Shown piece after piece: positions 35,698 through 47,140 of a stretch of DNA of 64,000 nt. The stretch spans positions 207,835 through 271,834 of the forward strand of contig KE351686.1 of assembly GCA_000415185.1 (NCBI GenBank), written 5' to 3'. The first letter of the stretch is position 1, and each line of letters begins with the position of its first letter. The notes beneath the pieces are model-generated. The model was not told the DNA's origin, did no database searches, and saw only the letters and a list, made by a program, of their open reading frames with translations. Origin of the DNA: Enterococcus faecalis 13-SD-W-01. Lineage in GTDB: Bacteria > Bacillota > Bacilli > Lactobacillales > Enterococcaceae. A program made the translations under genes and the position numbers.

Positions 35698-36000
35698 TTA
35701 TTCCTCCTTGCCGATTTCTTTTTTATCATAGTTTTCTTGGTAGACATCATTGTACAGCTGGTTCAGCTCTCGTTCCAACTCGCTTAAAAGAAGCTGGCCC
35801 TCGTGCTTTCCGATAATTCCTAATCGAATAGCAAAACCGACTTGACGGGAGAAGCCGTACATCTGTGTGTCTACTACTTCTTCAAATGCTTTGCATTGCG
35901 AAATACATAGACTGTTTTTTTGATTGCGGATCAATAATTTGATTCGTTCCGCGTCTTGGTTCAATACCTCTAATGCGAATTCTTTTGATAGAGAATCCAT
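35698..36000 (-). CDS. ylaN: YlaN family protein
   Basis: 100 aa: MDSLSKEFALEVLNQDAERI and VDTQMYGFSRQVGFAIRLGI are the YlaN/UPF0358 hallmarks. A small helical cytoplasmic protein; in Bacillus it binds Fur and lifts its repression when iron is scarce. Its stop is three bases from the ftsW start and its last codons form the ftsW ribosome-binding site, so the two are coupled. Confidence 0.93.
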   Translation of the reverse strand: MDSLSKEFALEVLNQDAERIKLLIRNQKNSLCISQCKAFEEVVDTQMYGFSRQVGFAIRLGIIGKHEGQLLLSELERELNQLYNDVYQENYDKKEIGKEE

Positions 36001-36115
36001 CGTAGTCTAACCCCCATTCTAATTTAATTATTATAGCATATTTGTTTTTGCATCGGGTGAAAAACTCAAAGGAATCGGGTGATTTTCTTTATTTTTTAGG
36101 AATGGAAAATGGGAC

Positions 36116-37861
36116 TTATTTTTCCACATTCAAGAGCGCCATAAATGCTTCGCCGTATTTGTCTAATTTATTTTGTCCGACACCTTTGATCTGAAGAAAT
36201 TCCAAACGATTTTTCGGCTTGATCTGGCTCATCTCTTTCAATGTCGAATCGGAAAAAACGACATATGGAGGAACTCCTGCATCAGAAGCAAGATCTGTCC
36301 GCAACGCGCGCAAAGCTTCAAACAGCTCATCGTCTTCTGCGAGCCTTTGGACTTGTTTTGATTCTTTACGGTAAACTTTCAGCTCGCCTTTCAGCACTTG
36401 CACACCCGCATCTGTCAAAAACAGGACAGGATATTCGCCGTTTTTAGCAGCTAAATAGCCGCTGGAGATCAAATAATCGATGAATTGCAGGATTTCTTTT
36501 TGCGGCCATTTTTTCAATAAACCGTATGTCGAAAGCTGGTCGAACCGGAATTCTTTGACTTTTTTCTCTTTGGAACCCGCTAATACTTTTGCCAACAGCT
36601 GTTTTCCATAGCTTTCGCCCATTCGCTTCAAACACGAAAGAACCATTTGTGCATCCACTGTCGCATCGATCAATTGACGATCATCTAAACAATTGCCGCA
36701 ATGTTGGCAAGGTGTTCCTTTTTCGCCAAAATAGTCCATGATGTATTGCTGCAGGCAGCTTTCGATATGGACATATTCGATCATTGCTTTCAGCTTTTGG
36801 TATTCTTTGATTTTTTGGTCCTCTTCCCGCTTCGATTGCTGGATAAAAAATTTCTGCAGCTGGATATCTTGCGGTGCAAACAGCAAGATCGCGTCACTGG
36901 TCAAACCATCTCTTCCGGCTCGCCCTGCTTCTTGATAATAAGCTTCCAACGTTCCCGGGATTTGATAGTGGATGACAAAACGGACATTGCTTTTATTGAT
37001 CCCCATACCAAATGCATTTGTCGCAACAATCAACGGTTTGCGGTCAAAAAGGAAGTCTTCCTGCATCTGTGTCCGCTCCTTTTCAGACAAACCACCATGA
37101 TAACGCCCAGCAGGAAAACCTAATTTGCCCAGCAAATGGTACAAACGATCGACTTCTTTACGTGTCGCCGCATAGATGATCCCCGATTGACCGGCATTCA
37201 TTTTCAGATATTCCATCAGATACTGCTCTTTTTTCTGATCTTTGACCACTTGGAAATTCAAATTTTCTCGTGCAAAACCCGTCTGGATGTGATTTTCTGA
37301 AGGAATGGCAAGTAATTTCTTGATATCATTTGCTACATTGATCGTTGCTGTAGCAGTCAATGCAACTAGCGGCGGACGATCTAATTCGTTTAATACGGCC
37401 CCAAGCTGAAGATAACTCGGACGAAAATCATGGCCCCACTGCGAGATACAATGCGCTTCATCAATGGCGATCAGCGACACATTCCAGCGTGTAACGGCTT
37501 GGATAAAGTCTGGCATGATAAAACGTTCTGGCGCCACATACAACAGTTTATACTGTTTTTGCGCAATTCCTTGAAAACGTTGCGCCGTCTCAAAAGAAGT
37601 CAGTGAGCTGTTGATAAATGTCGCAGCTATTCCTAATTGATTTGCTGCGTCAACTTGATCTTTCATCAAGGAAATCAATGGTGAGACAACAATCGTCAAA
37701 CCATCTAAAAAAACAGCCGGCAGCTGATAACAAATAGATTTTCCGCTGCCAGTGGGCATAATTCCTAATACATCATCGCCAGCAGCGATTTTTTCAAGGA
37801 TTTCTTTCTGTCCGGGGCGGAAATCGTCATACCCAAAATATTGTTTCAACAGTTCGTTCAA
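36116..37861 (-). CDS. recQ: ATP-dependent DNA helicase RecQ
   Basis: 581 aa. Walker A GIMPTGSGKSICYQLP near 35, DEAH in IDEAHCISQWGHDFRPSY, motif VI YYQEAGRAGRDG, the RecQ zinc site (Cys in CLQQYIMDYFG and CQHCGNCLDD), winged helix, then a C-terminal HRDC domain (LRALRTDLASDAGVPPYVVF). 3'-5' helicase in RecF-type recombination and fork repair. Start: TTG at 37861 with GAGGTG six bases upstream; the ATGs at 37882 and 37879 lack a ribosome-binding site. Confidence 0.93.
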   Translation of the reverse strand: MNELLKQYFGYDDFRPGQKEILEKIAAGDDVLGIMPTGSGKSICYQLPAVFLDGLTIVVSPLISLMKDQVDAANQLGIAATFINSSLTSFETAQRFQGIAQKQYKLLYVAPERFIMPDFIQAVTRWNVSLIAIDEAHCISQWGHDFRPSYLQLGAVLNELDRPPLVALTATATINVANDIKKLLAIPSENHIQTGFARENLNFQVVKDQKKEQYLMEYLKMNAGQSGIIYAATRKEVDRLYHLLGKLGFPAGRYHGGLSEKERTQMQEDFLFDRKPLIVATNAFGMGINKSNVRFVIHYQIPGTLEAYYQEAGRAGRDGLTSDAILLFAPQDIQLQKFFIQQSKREEDQKIKEYQKLKAMIEYVHIESCLQQYIMDYFGEKGTPCQHCGNCLDDRQLIDATVDAQMVLSCLKRMGESYGKQLLAKVLAGSKEKKVKEFRFDQLSTYGLLKKWPQKEILQFIDYLISSGYLAAKNGEYPVLFLTDAGVQVLKGELKVYRKESKQVQRLAEDDELFEALRALRTDLASDAGVPPYVVFSDSTLKEMSQIKPKNRLEFLQIKGVGQNKLDKYGEAFMALLNVEK

Positions 37862-38233
37862 CTTTCTCACCTCTTTCATCATTTTACTCTTTATTGCTAG
37901 TAGGAACAAATCTATTTTCGTGAAACTTTTTGCGTTTATGAAACATTAACAAAGTCTACAAAAAGTCTTTTAAAAGTCTTTTTCAGTAATATTCGGATTT
38001 TCTCTCAAATTATTTTTGGCTTTTCCACAAAAATGAGGATCAAAATGTGTTCAAAAAGCGCGAACCTTTCCCCTTAGAGTTACCTATAAAATTTTTGCAA
38101 AGCCGGATTTCTGATTTTTTCAAAAAACGATTGATGAAAAATCCCAATCCTGCTATCAAGAAAAAAAGAACGGGTCCATTTCTGGGCCCGTCCTTCTCAT
38201 CTGTTCAATTAAGCAAAATTTTGAGCTGTAAAA
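37862..38233. other. Intergenic region between typA and recQ
   Basis: No gene supported. It contains the typA terminator (38162-38195) and a tandem AAAGTCTTTT repeat (about 37960-37982) near the expected recQ promoter; the rest is AT-rich. Confidence 0.5.
38162..38195 (-). terminator. Terminator of typA
   Basis: On the minus strand GACGGGCCC / GGACCCGTTC with a T7 run. Confidence 0.8.
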
Positions 38234-40066
38234 TTAGACGTTTTTCTTTTTCGTTGCTTTTTCACGCGCATTTTTGTTCAAGATTTGTTTTCTCAAACGG
38301 ATGCTTTCAGGCGTTACTTCGCAATATTCATCAGAATTCAAGAACTCAAGTGATTCTTCTAATGTCAATTGTTTTGGTTTTTTGATAACAGAAGTTTGGT
38401 CTTTTGTAGCAGAACGAACGTTAGTCATTTGTTTTGCTTTTGTGATGTTGACAGTCAAGTCATTGTCACGGCTGTTTTCGCCGACGATCATACCTTCATA
38501 GACTTCTGTACCTGGTTCAACAAAGACAGTTCCGCGTTCTTCGATACTCATGATTGAGTATGTTGTTGCTTTACCTGTATCGATAGAAACAAGTGCGCCT
38601 TGGTGACGTCCGCCGATTTGGCCAGCAATCATAGGCAAGTATTGGTCAAATGTGTGGTTCATGATGCCGTAACCACGTGTCATTGACAAGAATTCTGTAG
38701 TATAACCGATCAAGCCGCGCGCAGGCGCTAAGAATGTCAAACGGATTTGTCCGTTTCCTGTGTGGACCATATCTTGCATTTCACCTTTACGCATGCTTAA
38801 TGATTCGATGACGCTTCCCATGTATTCTTCCGGTGTATCGATTTGTACACGTTCGAATGGTTCGCATTTCACACCGTCAACGATTCTTTCAATAACTTCT
38901 GGACGTGAAACTTGTAATTCATAGCCTTCACGACGCATGTTTTCGATCAAGATAGACAAATGCAATTCACCACGACCTGAAACTGTCCAAGCATCTGGTG
39001 AGTTTGTTGGTTCAACACGTAAAGAAACGTCTGTTTGCAATTCTGCCATCAATCGTTCTTCGATTTTTCTCGCTGTCACAAATTTACCTTCGCGTCCAGC
39101 AAATGGTGAATTGTTTACTAAGAATGTCATTTGCAATGTTGGTTCATCGATGTGCAGTACTGGTAAAGCATCTTGATGGTCAACAGGTGTTACTGTTTCA
39201 CCAACGAAAATGTCTTCCATCCCTGATACAGCAATCAAGTCGCCGGCTTTTGCTTCTTGGATCTCTAAACGTTTCAAGCCAAAGAAACCAAATAGTTTTG
39301 TGACACGGAATTTTTTAACAGAACCATCAAGTTTGATCAAGGAAACTTGGTCGCCAACTTTGATTGTTCCTCTGAAGACACGACCGATACCGATACGTCC
39401 TACATAGTCATTGTAATCAAGCAATGAAACTTGGAATTGCAATGGTTCGTCGCTGTTGTCCACTGGTGCAGGGATCTTGTCAACGATCATGTCGAAAATA
39501 GGTGCCATTGTTGGTTGTTGTTCACTTGGATCATCTGATTCGCTAGATGTTCCGTTCAAAGCAGAAGCGTAGATTACTGGGAAATCTAATTGATCGTCAT
39601 CTGCTCCTAATTCGATAAATAATTCCAATACTTCATCTACCACGTGTTCAGGGCGAGCAGATGGTTTGTCGATTTTGTTTACGACAACGATTGGTGTTAA
39701 ATGTTGTTCCAACGCTTTTTTCAATACAAAACGTGTTTGCGGCATTGTACCTTCGTAAGCATCTACGACAAGTAATACACCGTCCACCATTTTCATGATA
39801 CGTTCCACTTCACCACCGAAATCGGCATGTCCTGGTGTGTCCATGATGTTGATGCGTGTACCTTTATAATCTACGGCTGTATTTTTAGCCAAGATCGTGA
39901 TTCCGCGTTCTTTTTCCAAAGCATTTGAATCCATCGCACGTTCTTGTAATTGTGTGTGGGCATCCAATGTATCTGACTGTTTCAATAATTCATCCACCAA
40001 TGTTGTTTTACCATGGTCAACGTGGGCGATGATTGCTACGTTACGAATATCGTTTCTATAATTCAA
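38234..40066 (-). CDS. typA: Translational GTPase TypA/BipA
   Basis: 610 aa. G motifs: [18 protein letters not shown] (G1) near 13, RGITI (G2), [12 protein letters not shown] (G3), [10 protein letters not shown] (G4), and SALNG (G5), then EF-G-like domains II, III and V and the BipA-specific C-terminal domain. Acts on ribosomes in assembly and stress adaptation. The start codon appears to be TTG with AAAGGAG nine bases upstream; no ATG is better placed. Monocistronic with its own terminator. Confidence 0.96.
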   Translation of the reverse strand: MNYRNDIRNVAIIAHVDHGKTTLVDELLKQSDTLDAHTQLQERAMDSNALEKERGITILAKNTAVDYKGTRINIMDTPGHADFGGEVERIMKMVDGVLLVVDAYEGTMPQTRFVLKKALEQHLTPIVVVNKIDKPSARPEHVVDEVLELFIELGADDDQLDFPVIYASALNGTSSESDDPSEQQPTMAPIFDMIVDKIPAPVDNSDEPLQFQVSLLDYNDYVGRIGIGRVFRGTIKVGDQVSLIKLDGSVKKFRVTKLFGFFGLKRLEIQEAKAGDLIAVSGMEDIFVGETVTPVDHQDALPVLHIDEPTLQMTFLVNNSPFAGREGKFVTARKIEERLMAELQTDVSLRVEPTNSPDAWTVSGRGELHLSILIENMRREGYELQVSRPEVIERIVDGVKCEPFERVQIDTPEEYMGSVIESLSMRKGEMQDMVHTGNGQIRLTFLAPARGLIGYTTEFLSMTRGYGIMNHTFDQYLPMIAGQIGGRHQGALVSIDTGKATTYSIMSIEERGTVFVEPGTEVYEGMIVGENSRDNDLTVNITKAKQMTNVRSATKDQTSVIKKPKQLTLEESLEFLNSDEYCEVTPESIRLRKQILNKNAREKATKKKNV

Positions 40067-40212
40067 TGTAACTAACTCCTTTTAATCATTTAGTTATGAC
40101 AGGGCAATTTACTCGACTGCTAATTATAACAGACTTTTTTCATGAAATATAGTGAAATGTTTTCATTTTTTCGAGAAAATTCACTAATTAATACTTTTTT
40201 AACTTTGAAGAT

Positions 40213-40243
40213 GAAAAAACGGCTATTAATAATTTAACAGCCG
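40213..40243 (-). terminator. Terminator overlapping the end of the suhB-like gene
   Basis: CGGCT (40239-40243 on the minus strand) pairs with AGCCG (40220-40224), followed by T6 on the minus strand. The stem spans the last codons and stop of the gene. Confidence 0.6.
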
Positions 40244-40990
40244 CTGCATTTCTTCATATGCTTTTGGTGTTCCAGCTAAGAAATATTCTCGTCCGGAAAA
40301 TTGAAGTTCTTCTCCTGAGAAGCCGCTGTGGCGCATCCCAAAGTTATCAAGGAGAATACAGCCTGCAGCGTAATCCCAAGGGCTTAGATTAGAGATATAG
40401 CCCACATGGTTCCCTTTGATCATCGCTATCATCTCCAAACCCGCACAGCCAGTAATACGGATGCCGATGCTGGTGTCGCCGATTGTCCGGATATTGTAGC
40501 GGTCATGACCATAAAGATATCCATTGATGCCAAGCAAGCCTTCATTCAACGATTTGTTTTCAGGCGCTGAAAGTTCCGTTTCATTTTTAAAGACACCTGC
40601 AGAAGGGCCGCCCCAATACATTTCGCCTCTCATCACATCATAAATAAATCCAGCTTTTCCTTTGCCATCTTCATAGACAGCCAGCATGATACAGAAATTT
40701 TCGCCTTCCATGACAAAATTCAATGTGCCGTCAATAGGATCGATAATAAAAACTGTGCCGCTGAAGTCTGTTAGTTCGCTGAAGCCGTCTTCTTCGGCTA
40801 AGATTTTTGCTTCTGGGTCAAAAACATGGATTTTTTCGATCAAAAAACGCTGGATTTCTTGATCGATATTTGTGACTAAGTCTTTTCTGTTTGTTTTTTC
40901 AGAGACTTGCATGGTTTCCCGACTTGTTTGTTTAATGATTTCTCCTGCTTCTGTCAGCCATTGTTTGATTTCTGAAAAGATTGGTTCCAT
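40226..40990 (-). CDS. Inositol monophosphatase family protein (SuhB-like)
   Basis: 254 aa. Metal-site motifs: GluGlu in LAEEDGF, DPIDGTLNFVMEGENFC (DPxDGT) near 85, and SPWDYAAGCILLDNFG (WDxAAG) near 208. Li-sensitive phosphatase superfamily; the substrate may be inositol phosphate, NADP or another sugar phosphate. Follows the UPF0223 gene by seven bases, as in Bacillus yktA-yktC. Confidence 0.9.
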   Translation of the reverse strand: MEPIFSEIKQWLTEAGEIIKQTSRETMQVSEKTNRKDLVTNIDQEIQRFLIEKIHVFDPEAKILAEEDGFSELTDFSGTVFIIDPIDGTLNFVMEGENFCIMLAVYEDGKGKAGFIYDVMRGEMYWGGPSAGVFKNETELSAPENKSLNEGLLGINGYLYGHDRYNIRTIGDTSIGIRITGCAGLEMIAMIKGNHVGYISNLSPWDYAAGCILLDNFGMRHSGFSGEELQFSGREYFLAGTPKAYEEMQRLLNY

Positions 40991-40997
40991 CTTCGTT

Positions 40998-41273
40998 CTA
41001 TCCCTTCATATTCAGTATTTTCCGCTGATTTTCTTTTGCTTTTTGAACCGTTCGATAGAGTGAATAACCAGAGACTCTTTCAAATTCTTTCCCTAGCCGT
41101 TTTTCTTCTCCGATCGATTTGACCACGGTCTTAAATAGACGATATGTTTCAAGAAATGCGGCATTGTCGATTCCTTTTTCATTGGCTTTTTCTAAACTTT
41201 CCCACATATTCATCACAATGACCATTTCGTCTGTTGTCCAATCTAAATCTAATGGATATTGATATTCTTGCAT
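40998..41273 (-). CDS. UPF0223 family protein (YktA-like)
   Basis: 91 aa, helical: YQYPLDLDWTTDEMVIVMNM, then KTVVKSIGEEKRLGKEFERV and SGYSLYRTVQKAKE. Matches UPF0223, function unknown. AGGAGAGG lies six bases before the ATG. First gene of a two-gene unit with the inositol-phosphatase family gene. Confidence 0.88.
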   Translation of the reverse strand: MQEYQYPLDLDWTTDEMVIVMNMWESLEKANEKGIDNAAFLETYRLFKTVVKSIGEEKRLGKEFERVSGYSLYRTVQKAKENQRKILNMKG

Positions 41274-41440
41274 AAAAACCTCTCCTGTCTTGGTTTACTC
41301 GCTTAGTTTACCACAGCAGATTAGGCAAAACAAAGGATGGACGCTTATGATTTCAAAATGTATTTTCGCTATTGGTTTACATAATAATTTTACAGCATAC
41401 AAAATGATCATCTTACAAAAACAATTGAATTTTTCCATAA

Positions 41441-41476
41441 AAAAGAAGCTGGGACTTTACGTCGCCAGCTTCTTTT
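41441..41476 (-). terminator. Terminator of the pdh operon
   Basis: AAAAGAAGCTGG / CCAGCTTCTTTT, 12-base perfect stem with T-run on the minus strand. The same GAAGCTGG stem ends guaC (48.65 kb), a recurrent enterococcal terminator type. Confidence 0.9.
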
Positions 41477-41489
41477 AGAATACAAGAAA

Positions 41490-42896
41490 TCAAATATGGA
41501 TCGGCAAACCTAATGCTAATTCAGAAGCATCCATCACGATTTCACCTAACGATGGATGAGGATGAATCGTCAATGCGATATCTTCTGCATTCATACCAGA
41601 TTCAATTGCTAGCGCTAGTTCGGAAACCATGTCGCTTGCGCCGATTCCGCCGATTTGCGCACCGATGATCACATTGTCTTCTACTGTTGTTACCAAACGG
41701 ATGAAGCCTTCTGTTTTCGCAAGAGATAAAGCACGACCGTTACCAGAGAATGGGAATTTGTAAGATTTCGCTTCGATTCCTGCTTCTTTGGCTTCAGCGA
41801 TCGTCATACCGACAGTTGCTAATTCCGGGTCAGTAAAGGCAACAGACGGCATTGCACGATAGTCTACGGCAACTTTTTTACCTGAGATTGCTTCTGCAGC
41901 GATTTTCGCTTCATAGCTTGCTTTATGGGCAAGTGCAGCACCTGGAACGATGTCGCCGATTGCAAAGATATTTTTCACATTTGTACGACCTTGTTCGTCA
42001 ACAGTGATCAATCCGCGTTCGCCAACTTCGACACCTGCTTGTTCCAAACCAAGATCGTCTGTGTTTGGTCGGCGTCCAACAGTGACCATCACGTAATCTG
42101 CTGTCACTGATTCTTCTTTGCCGTCTACTTCATACTTCACAGTCACACTGTCACCGTTATCAACGGCTTCTTTTGCCATAGCAGAAGTGACGATATTGAT
42201 TCCTTTTTTACCGAAATCATCAAGAACAAGTTTGACCATGTCTTTTTCAAATGTCGGTAAGATTGAAGGGGTTCCTTCAATGATTGTTACTTCTGAACCT
42301 AGGTTTGCGTAAGCGCCGCCTAGTTCAGCACCGATGATACCACCGCCGATGATAACGAATTTTTTAGGAACTTCTTTCAATGACAAACCGCCAGTTGAAT
42401 CTAACACACGTCCGCCAAATTTGAATCCAGGGATCTCGATTGGACGAGAACCTGTCGCTACGATGGCATTATTGAAGGAATATGTTTGAGCAGAATCAGG
42501 ATGGATCACACGTAATGTATGGTCATCTACGAAAAATGCTTCACCTTCAATTGTTTCTACTTTGTGTTTTTTCAACAAATAGCCGACGCCAGAAGTCAGT
42601 TTGTTTACGACTTCGTTTTGTTTCCATTCTTGTGTTTTGCCAAAATCAAGTGTTACGTTCTCTGTTGTCACGCCAAAAGTGGATGAGTCCAAAGCTTCTT
42701 GATAATGATGACCTGCAGCAATCAATGCTTTTGAAGGGATACAGCCGACGTTCAAACAAACGCCGCCGATATATTCCCGTTCGATGATTGCTACTTTTTG
42801 GCCCATTTCAGCAGCACGGATCGCGGCTACATAGCCGCCAGGTCCTGCGCCGATTACAACTGTATCTAATTCAATGGCGAAATCTCCTACTACCAT
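41490..42896 (-). CDS. pdhD: Dihydrolipoyl dehydrogenase (E3 of pyruvate dehydrogenase)
   Basis: 468 aa. FAD motif [20 protein letters not shown], the redox disulfide [18 protein letters not shown] motif [19 protein letters not shown], and the C-terminal dimer motif [15 protein letters not shown] with the catalytic His-Glu. Reoxidises dihydrolipoamide on E2 and makes NADH. Eight bases after pdhC. E3 of enterococci is noted for low NADH sensitivity, which allows PDH use under anaerobiosis; that is knowledge of E. faecalis, not shown here. Confidence 0.97.
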   Translation of the reverse strand: MVVGDFAIELDTVVIGAGPGGYVAAIRAAEMGQKVAIIEREYIGGVCLNVGCIPSKALIAAGHHYQEALDSSTFGVTTENVTLDFGKTQEWKQNEVVNKLTSGVGYLLKKHKVETIEGEAFFVDDHTLRVIHPDSAQTYSFNNAIVATGSRPIEIPGFKFGGRVLDSTGGLSLKEVPKKFVIIGGGIIGAELGGAYANLGSEVTIIEGTPSILPTFEKDMVKLVLDDFGKKGINIVTSAMAKEAVDNGDSVTVKYEVDGKEESVTADYVMVTVGRRPNTDDLGLEQAGVEVGERGLITVDEQGRTNVKNIFAIGDIVPGAALAHKASYEAKIAAEAISGKKVAVDYRAMPSVAFTDPELATVGMTIAEAKEAGIEAKSYKFPFSGNGRALSLAKTEGFIRLVTTVEDNVIIGAQIGGIGASDMVSELALAIESGMNAEDIALTIHPHPSLGEIVMDASELALGLPIHI

Positions 42897-42903
42897 TTCT
42901 TAC

Positions 42904-44541
42904 TCATCCTTCCATCAATAATAATTCTGGATCTGCTAATAAGCGTTTGATGTTATTCATTGCTTTTTGCGCAGTCGCGCCGTCAACGATTCGGTGGTCG
43001 AAGCTCAATGAAAGTTTGATTACTCGGCCTACGACGATTTCACCTTCTGCATTGACAACAGGTTGTTGAGCGATTGTTCCAACACCAAGGATAGCAACTT
43101 CAGGATGGTTGATAACTGGTGTGAACCAGCCGCCGCCTACTGAACCGATATTCGTGATTGTAATTGAACCTTCTCTCATGTCTTGAGCAGCTAGTTTGCC
43201 TTCATGCGCAAGTCCAGCTTTCTCATTGATCTCATCTGCGATCGTAAACATGCTCTTTGTATTCGCATCTTTGATATTTGGTACAAACAACCCATGATCT
43301 GTGTCAGTTGCGATACCGATATTGTAGTAATGTTTATAAACGATTTCTTGTGCTTTGTCGTCGATTGAAGCGTTAAGCACAGGGAATTTTTTGACTGTTG
43401 AAACCAAAGCTTTGACGATATATGGCAAGAATGTAAGTTTTGTGCCGTTTTCAGCAGCAACATCTTTGAATTTCTTGCGGTGATCCCAAAGTTTTGAAAC
43501 TTCTACTTCATCATATAAGGTTACGTGAGGAGCAGTGTGTTTGCTGTTGACCATTGCTTTGGCGATTGCTTTACGTGTTGGTGTCAACGCTTCTCTTGTT
43601 TCGCGTTCTGCTTGTGTTGATTTGAACGCTTTTGGTTCAGCAGCTGGTTGACTTGCTGGTGCTTCTGTTTGAGTTGCTGCTTGTTCAGCAGGTTTTGCTT
43701 CTGCAGCTGCCGCTGGTTGAGCCCCGCCTGAAACGTATTGATCGATATCTTCTTTCAAGACTCTGCCGCCTTTTCCTGTAGCAGAAACTTTTGTAATATC
43801 TACGTCTTTTTCACGAGCATATTGACGAACAGAAGGCATAGCTAAAACATGTTTGCTGTCTCCTTTTGCTTCTTCTGCTGATGCTTGCGGTTGTTCTGAA
43901 ACAGCTTCTTCTGCTGAAGCTGCAGGAGCCGCTGAAGAACTTGGTGCGCTGTTGTGTCCAGGTGCATCGATCTCAACCAATACGTCACCGACATTTGCCA
44001 CAGTACCTTCTGGAACAACGATGTTTTTCACTGTTCCGGTAACTGGTGATGGGATTTCTTCCACTGATTTGTCGTTTTGCACTTCAAGTAAAGTGTCATC
44101 TTCATTGATTGTATCGCCAGATTTCACAAACCATTTGACGATTTCGCCTTCTGCGATTCCTTCGCCGATATCTGGTAATTTGAATTGGAAGACACCGCCT
44201 TCTGAACCACTTGCTTCTTTAGCTGGTTCTGCTGCTGGCTGTTCAGGTGTTTGTTCTTGTGCTGCAACACCTTCGCTTCCGCTTTCTTCATTGTCTTCAT
44301 GTCCAGGTGCATCGATTTCAACTAATACATCGCCGACATTCGCTACAGTACCTTCTGGAACAACAACTTTTTTCACTGTTCCGGTAACTGGTGATGGGAT
44401 TTCTTCCACTGACTTGTCATTTTGAACTTCAAGCAGTGTATCGTCTTCGTTGATCGTATCTCCTGCTTTTACAAACCATTTGACGATTTCGCCTTCTGCG
44501 ATTCCTTCGCCGATATCTGGTAATTTAAATTGATATGCCAT
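42904..44541 (-). CDS. pdhC: Dihydrolipoyl acetyltransferase (E2 of pyruvate dehydrogenase)
   Basis: 545 aa: lipoyl domain 1 (1-80), Ala/Glu-rich linker, lipoyl domain 2 (about 118-196), linker, peripheral-subunit-binding domain ([20 protein letters not shown], about 235-270), another linker, and the catalytic domain with [14 protein letters not shown]. Both lipoyl domains have the lipoylated Lys in [14 protein letters not shown]. Forms the core of the complex. The two lipoyl domains are nearly identical in DNA sequence, so domain number could change by recombination. Confidence 0.97.
   Translation of the reverse strand: MAYQFKLPDIGEGIAEGEIVKWFVKAGDTINEDDTLLEVQNDKSVEEIPSPVTGTVKKVVVPEGTVANVGDVLVEIDAPGHEDNEESGSEGVAAQEQTPEQPAAEPAKEASGSEGGVFQFKLPDIGEGIAEGEIVKWFVKSGDTINEDDTLLEVQNDKSVEEIPSPVTGTVKNIVVPEGTVANVGDVLVEIDAPGHNSAPSSSAAPAASAEEAVSEQPQASAEEAKGDSKHVLAMPSVRQYAREKDVDITKVSATGKGGRVLKEDIDQYVSGGAQPAAAAEAKPAEQAATQTEAPASQPAAEPKAFKSTQAERETREALTPTRKAIAKAMVNSKHTAPHVTLYDEVEVSKLWDHRKKFKDVAAENGTKLTFLPYIVKALVSTVKKFPVLNASIDDKAQEIVYKHYYNIGIATDTDHGLFVPNIKDANTKSMFTIADEINEKAGLAHEGKLAAQDMREGSITITNIGSVGGGWFTPVINHPEVAILGVGTIAQQPVVNAEGEIVVGRVIKLSLSFDHRIVDGATAQKAMNNIKRLLADPELLLMEG
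43957..44187 (-). repeat. Internal repeat in pdhC, copy 2 (lipoyl domain 2)
   Basis: About 230 bases, roughly 90% identical by eye to 44302-44532, same orientation, encoding the second lipoyl domain. Confidence 0.85.
44302..44532 (-). repeat. Internal repeat in pdhC, copy 1 (lipoyl domain 1)
   Basis: Partner of 43957-44187; encodes the first lipoyl domain. Confidence 0.85.
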
Positions 44542-44560
44542 CGTTATCTTTCTTCCCTTC

Positions 44561-45538
44561 TTAGAATTTTACGATTTCTTTTGCTTTCGCTTCGATGTCA
44601 GAAGCGTTTGGCAGCCAGATGTTTTCTGCTTGACCAAATGGGAAGACTGTATCTGGTGCGGATACGCGTCCAATTGGTGCTTCCAATGAAAGAATCGCGC
44701 GTTCTGAGATTTCAGAAACGACTTGTGCGCCGACACCTGCTTGTTTTTGTGCTTCTTGTACGACTACGACACGACCTGTTTTTTCAACAGATTTGATGAT
44801 TGTGTCAACATCTAATGGAGCAACTGTACGAAGATCGATGATTTCTGCTGAGATGTTTTCTTTTTCAAGATTTTCAGCAGCTTTGACTGCTTCTCTGACC
44901 ATCGCACCATAAGTGATGATCGAAACGTCTTTCCCTTCGCGAGTAACAGCAGCTTTATCTAAAGGAACTTCATAAGCTTCATCTGGCACTTCTTCACGGA
45001 ATGAACGGTATAATTTCATATGCTCTAAGAAAACAACAGGATCGTTGCTGCGGATCGATGAAATCAGTAATCCTTTTGCATCATATGGATTTGACGGAAT
45101 AACGACACGGATACCAGGAGATTGAGCAATCAATCCTTCCAAGTTATCTGAGTGCAATTCAGGTGTGTGAACACCGCCGCCAAATGGTGAACGGATCGTG
45201 ATCGGCAAATTACGTGTACCGCCCATACGGTAACGTGTACGCGCCATTTGTGCGACTACTTCATCCATTGCTTCAAAAATAAAACCGAAAAATTGGATTT
45301 CAGGAACTGGACGGAAACCTTCTAATGCTAAACCAAATGAAAGTCCTGCGATCCCTGACTCAGCTAAAGGAGTGTCAAACACACGGTCTTCGCCGAATTT
45401 TTCTTGCAATCCTTCAGTTGCACGGAACACTCCGCCGTTATTACCAACGTCTTCACCGAAAATCAATACGTTTTCGTCTTGTTCTAGTTCAAGTGCTAAG
45501 GCATCTGTGATTGCTTGAATCATTGTTTTTTGTGCCAT
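44561..45538 (-). CDS. pdhB: Pyruvate dehydrogenase E1 component, beta subunit
   Basis: 325 aa. TPP-dependent transketolase pyrimidine-binding domain ([35 protein letters not shown]) and C-terminal transketolase domain ([20 protein letters not shown]). With PdhA it decarboxylates pyruvate and passes the acetyl group to E2. Spaced 2 bases from pdhA and 19 from pdhC. Confidence 0.97.
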   Translation of the reverse strand: MAQKTMIQAITDALALELEQDENVLIFGEDVGNNGGVFRATEGLQEKFGEDRVFDTPLAESGIAGLSFGLALEGFRPVPEIQFFGFIFEAMDEVVAQMARTRYRMGGTRNLPITIRSPFGGGVHTPELHSDNLEGLIAQSPGIRVVIPSNPYDAKGLLISSIRSNDPVVFLEHMKLYRSFREEVPDEAYEVPLDKAAVTREGKDVSIITYGAMVREAVKAAENLEKENISAEIIDLRTVAPLDVDTIIKSVEKTGRVVVVQEAQKQAGVGAQVVSEISERAILSLEAPIGRVSAPDTVFPFGQAENIWLPNASDIEAKAKEIVKF

Positions 45539-45540
45539 GA

Positions 45541-46650
<1,110 letters not shown>

Positions 46651-47043
46651 TTATCACACATTCCTCTCTCATTTATCCGAAATTCTCTTCAACTCTGCCA
46701 CTGAAACAGTAATCGAATCTGTATCACTATTTAACCGGCTTCATTTATAAATTATCATGTATTCAAGAGAAATACAAGCTAAAAGCATAAAATTTCACGA
46801 GAAAAATTTCATGCGTTATTCGTTGATATGACAGCATTAGTGAATATAGTCACAAATAAGAAAACGGTTTATATCAGCTTTTTCATCCATAAGATTCTTG
46901 TTTTGTCAAAAATATAGCACAGGTCTGTTAAATACTTCTCATTGTTATACACAAATAAAAAAATCCGCTTACTATATTTTTCTCGTGATTTTCTACACAA
47001 TAGATAAGCAGCTTTTTTCGGGTGCGTCATTTATTTATTACAA
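46651..47043. other. Long pdhA upstream region
   Basis: About 390 bases without a gene. It holds the pdh promoter(s), a Rex-like site at 46838-46855, an imperfect palindrome of two TTTCACGAG/ATTTCATG motifs at about 46789-46812, and AT-rich sequence up to the terminator of the MocR gene. Confidence 0.5.
46838..46855. promoter_or_regulatory. Rex-like operator upstream of pdhA
   Basis: TAGTGAA-TATA-GTCACAA matches 12 of 14 fixed bases of the Rex box TTGTGAA-N4-TTCACAA. Rex senses the NADH/NAD+ ratio and controls fermentation and pyruvate genes in Gram-positive bacteria. Confidence 0.5.
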
Positions 47044-47090
47044 CAGAAAAAAAGCAAAAGAAACCAATGTTCTGTATTGGTTTCTTTTGC
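47044..47090 (-). terminator. Terminator of the MocR-type gene
   Basis: Perfect 15-base stem GCAAAAGAAACCAAT / ATTGGTTTCTTTTGC with a T7 run on the minus strand. Confidence 0.9.
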
Positions 47091-47140
47091 CTTCGCCTAT
47101 AGATATTTTGTCCGAAATCGTTCTTTTATGCTATTTCCAG

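Noticed and set aside
38047..38385. Plus-strand frame of 112 codons between recQ and typA
   Set aside because: It runs through the typA terminator and into the typA coding region on the other strand and has no ribosome-binding site.
41290..41478. Plus-strand frame of 62 codons upstream of the UPF0223 gene
   Set aside because: It spans the pdh terminator stem and has no ribosome-binding site; the composition is that of intergenic DNA.
43853..44425. Plus-strand frame of 190 codons opposite pdhC
   Set aside because: Ser/Thr/Pro-rich antisense of the repeated lipoyl domains and linker; a shadow of pdhC.
46858..46875. cre site (AAGAAAACGGTTTATA) upstream of pdhA
   Set aside because: Three mismatches at fixed positions of the consensus; too weak to call.
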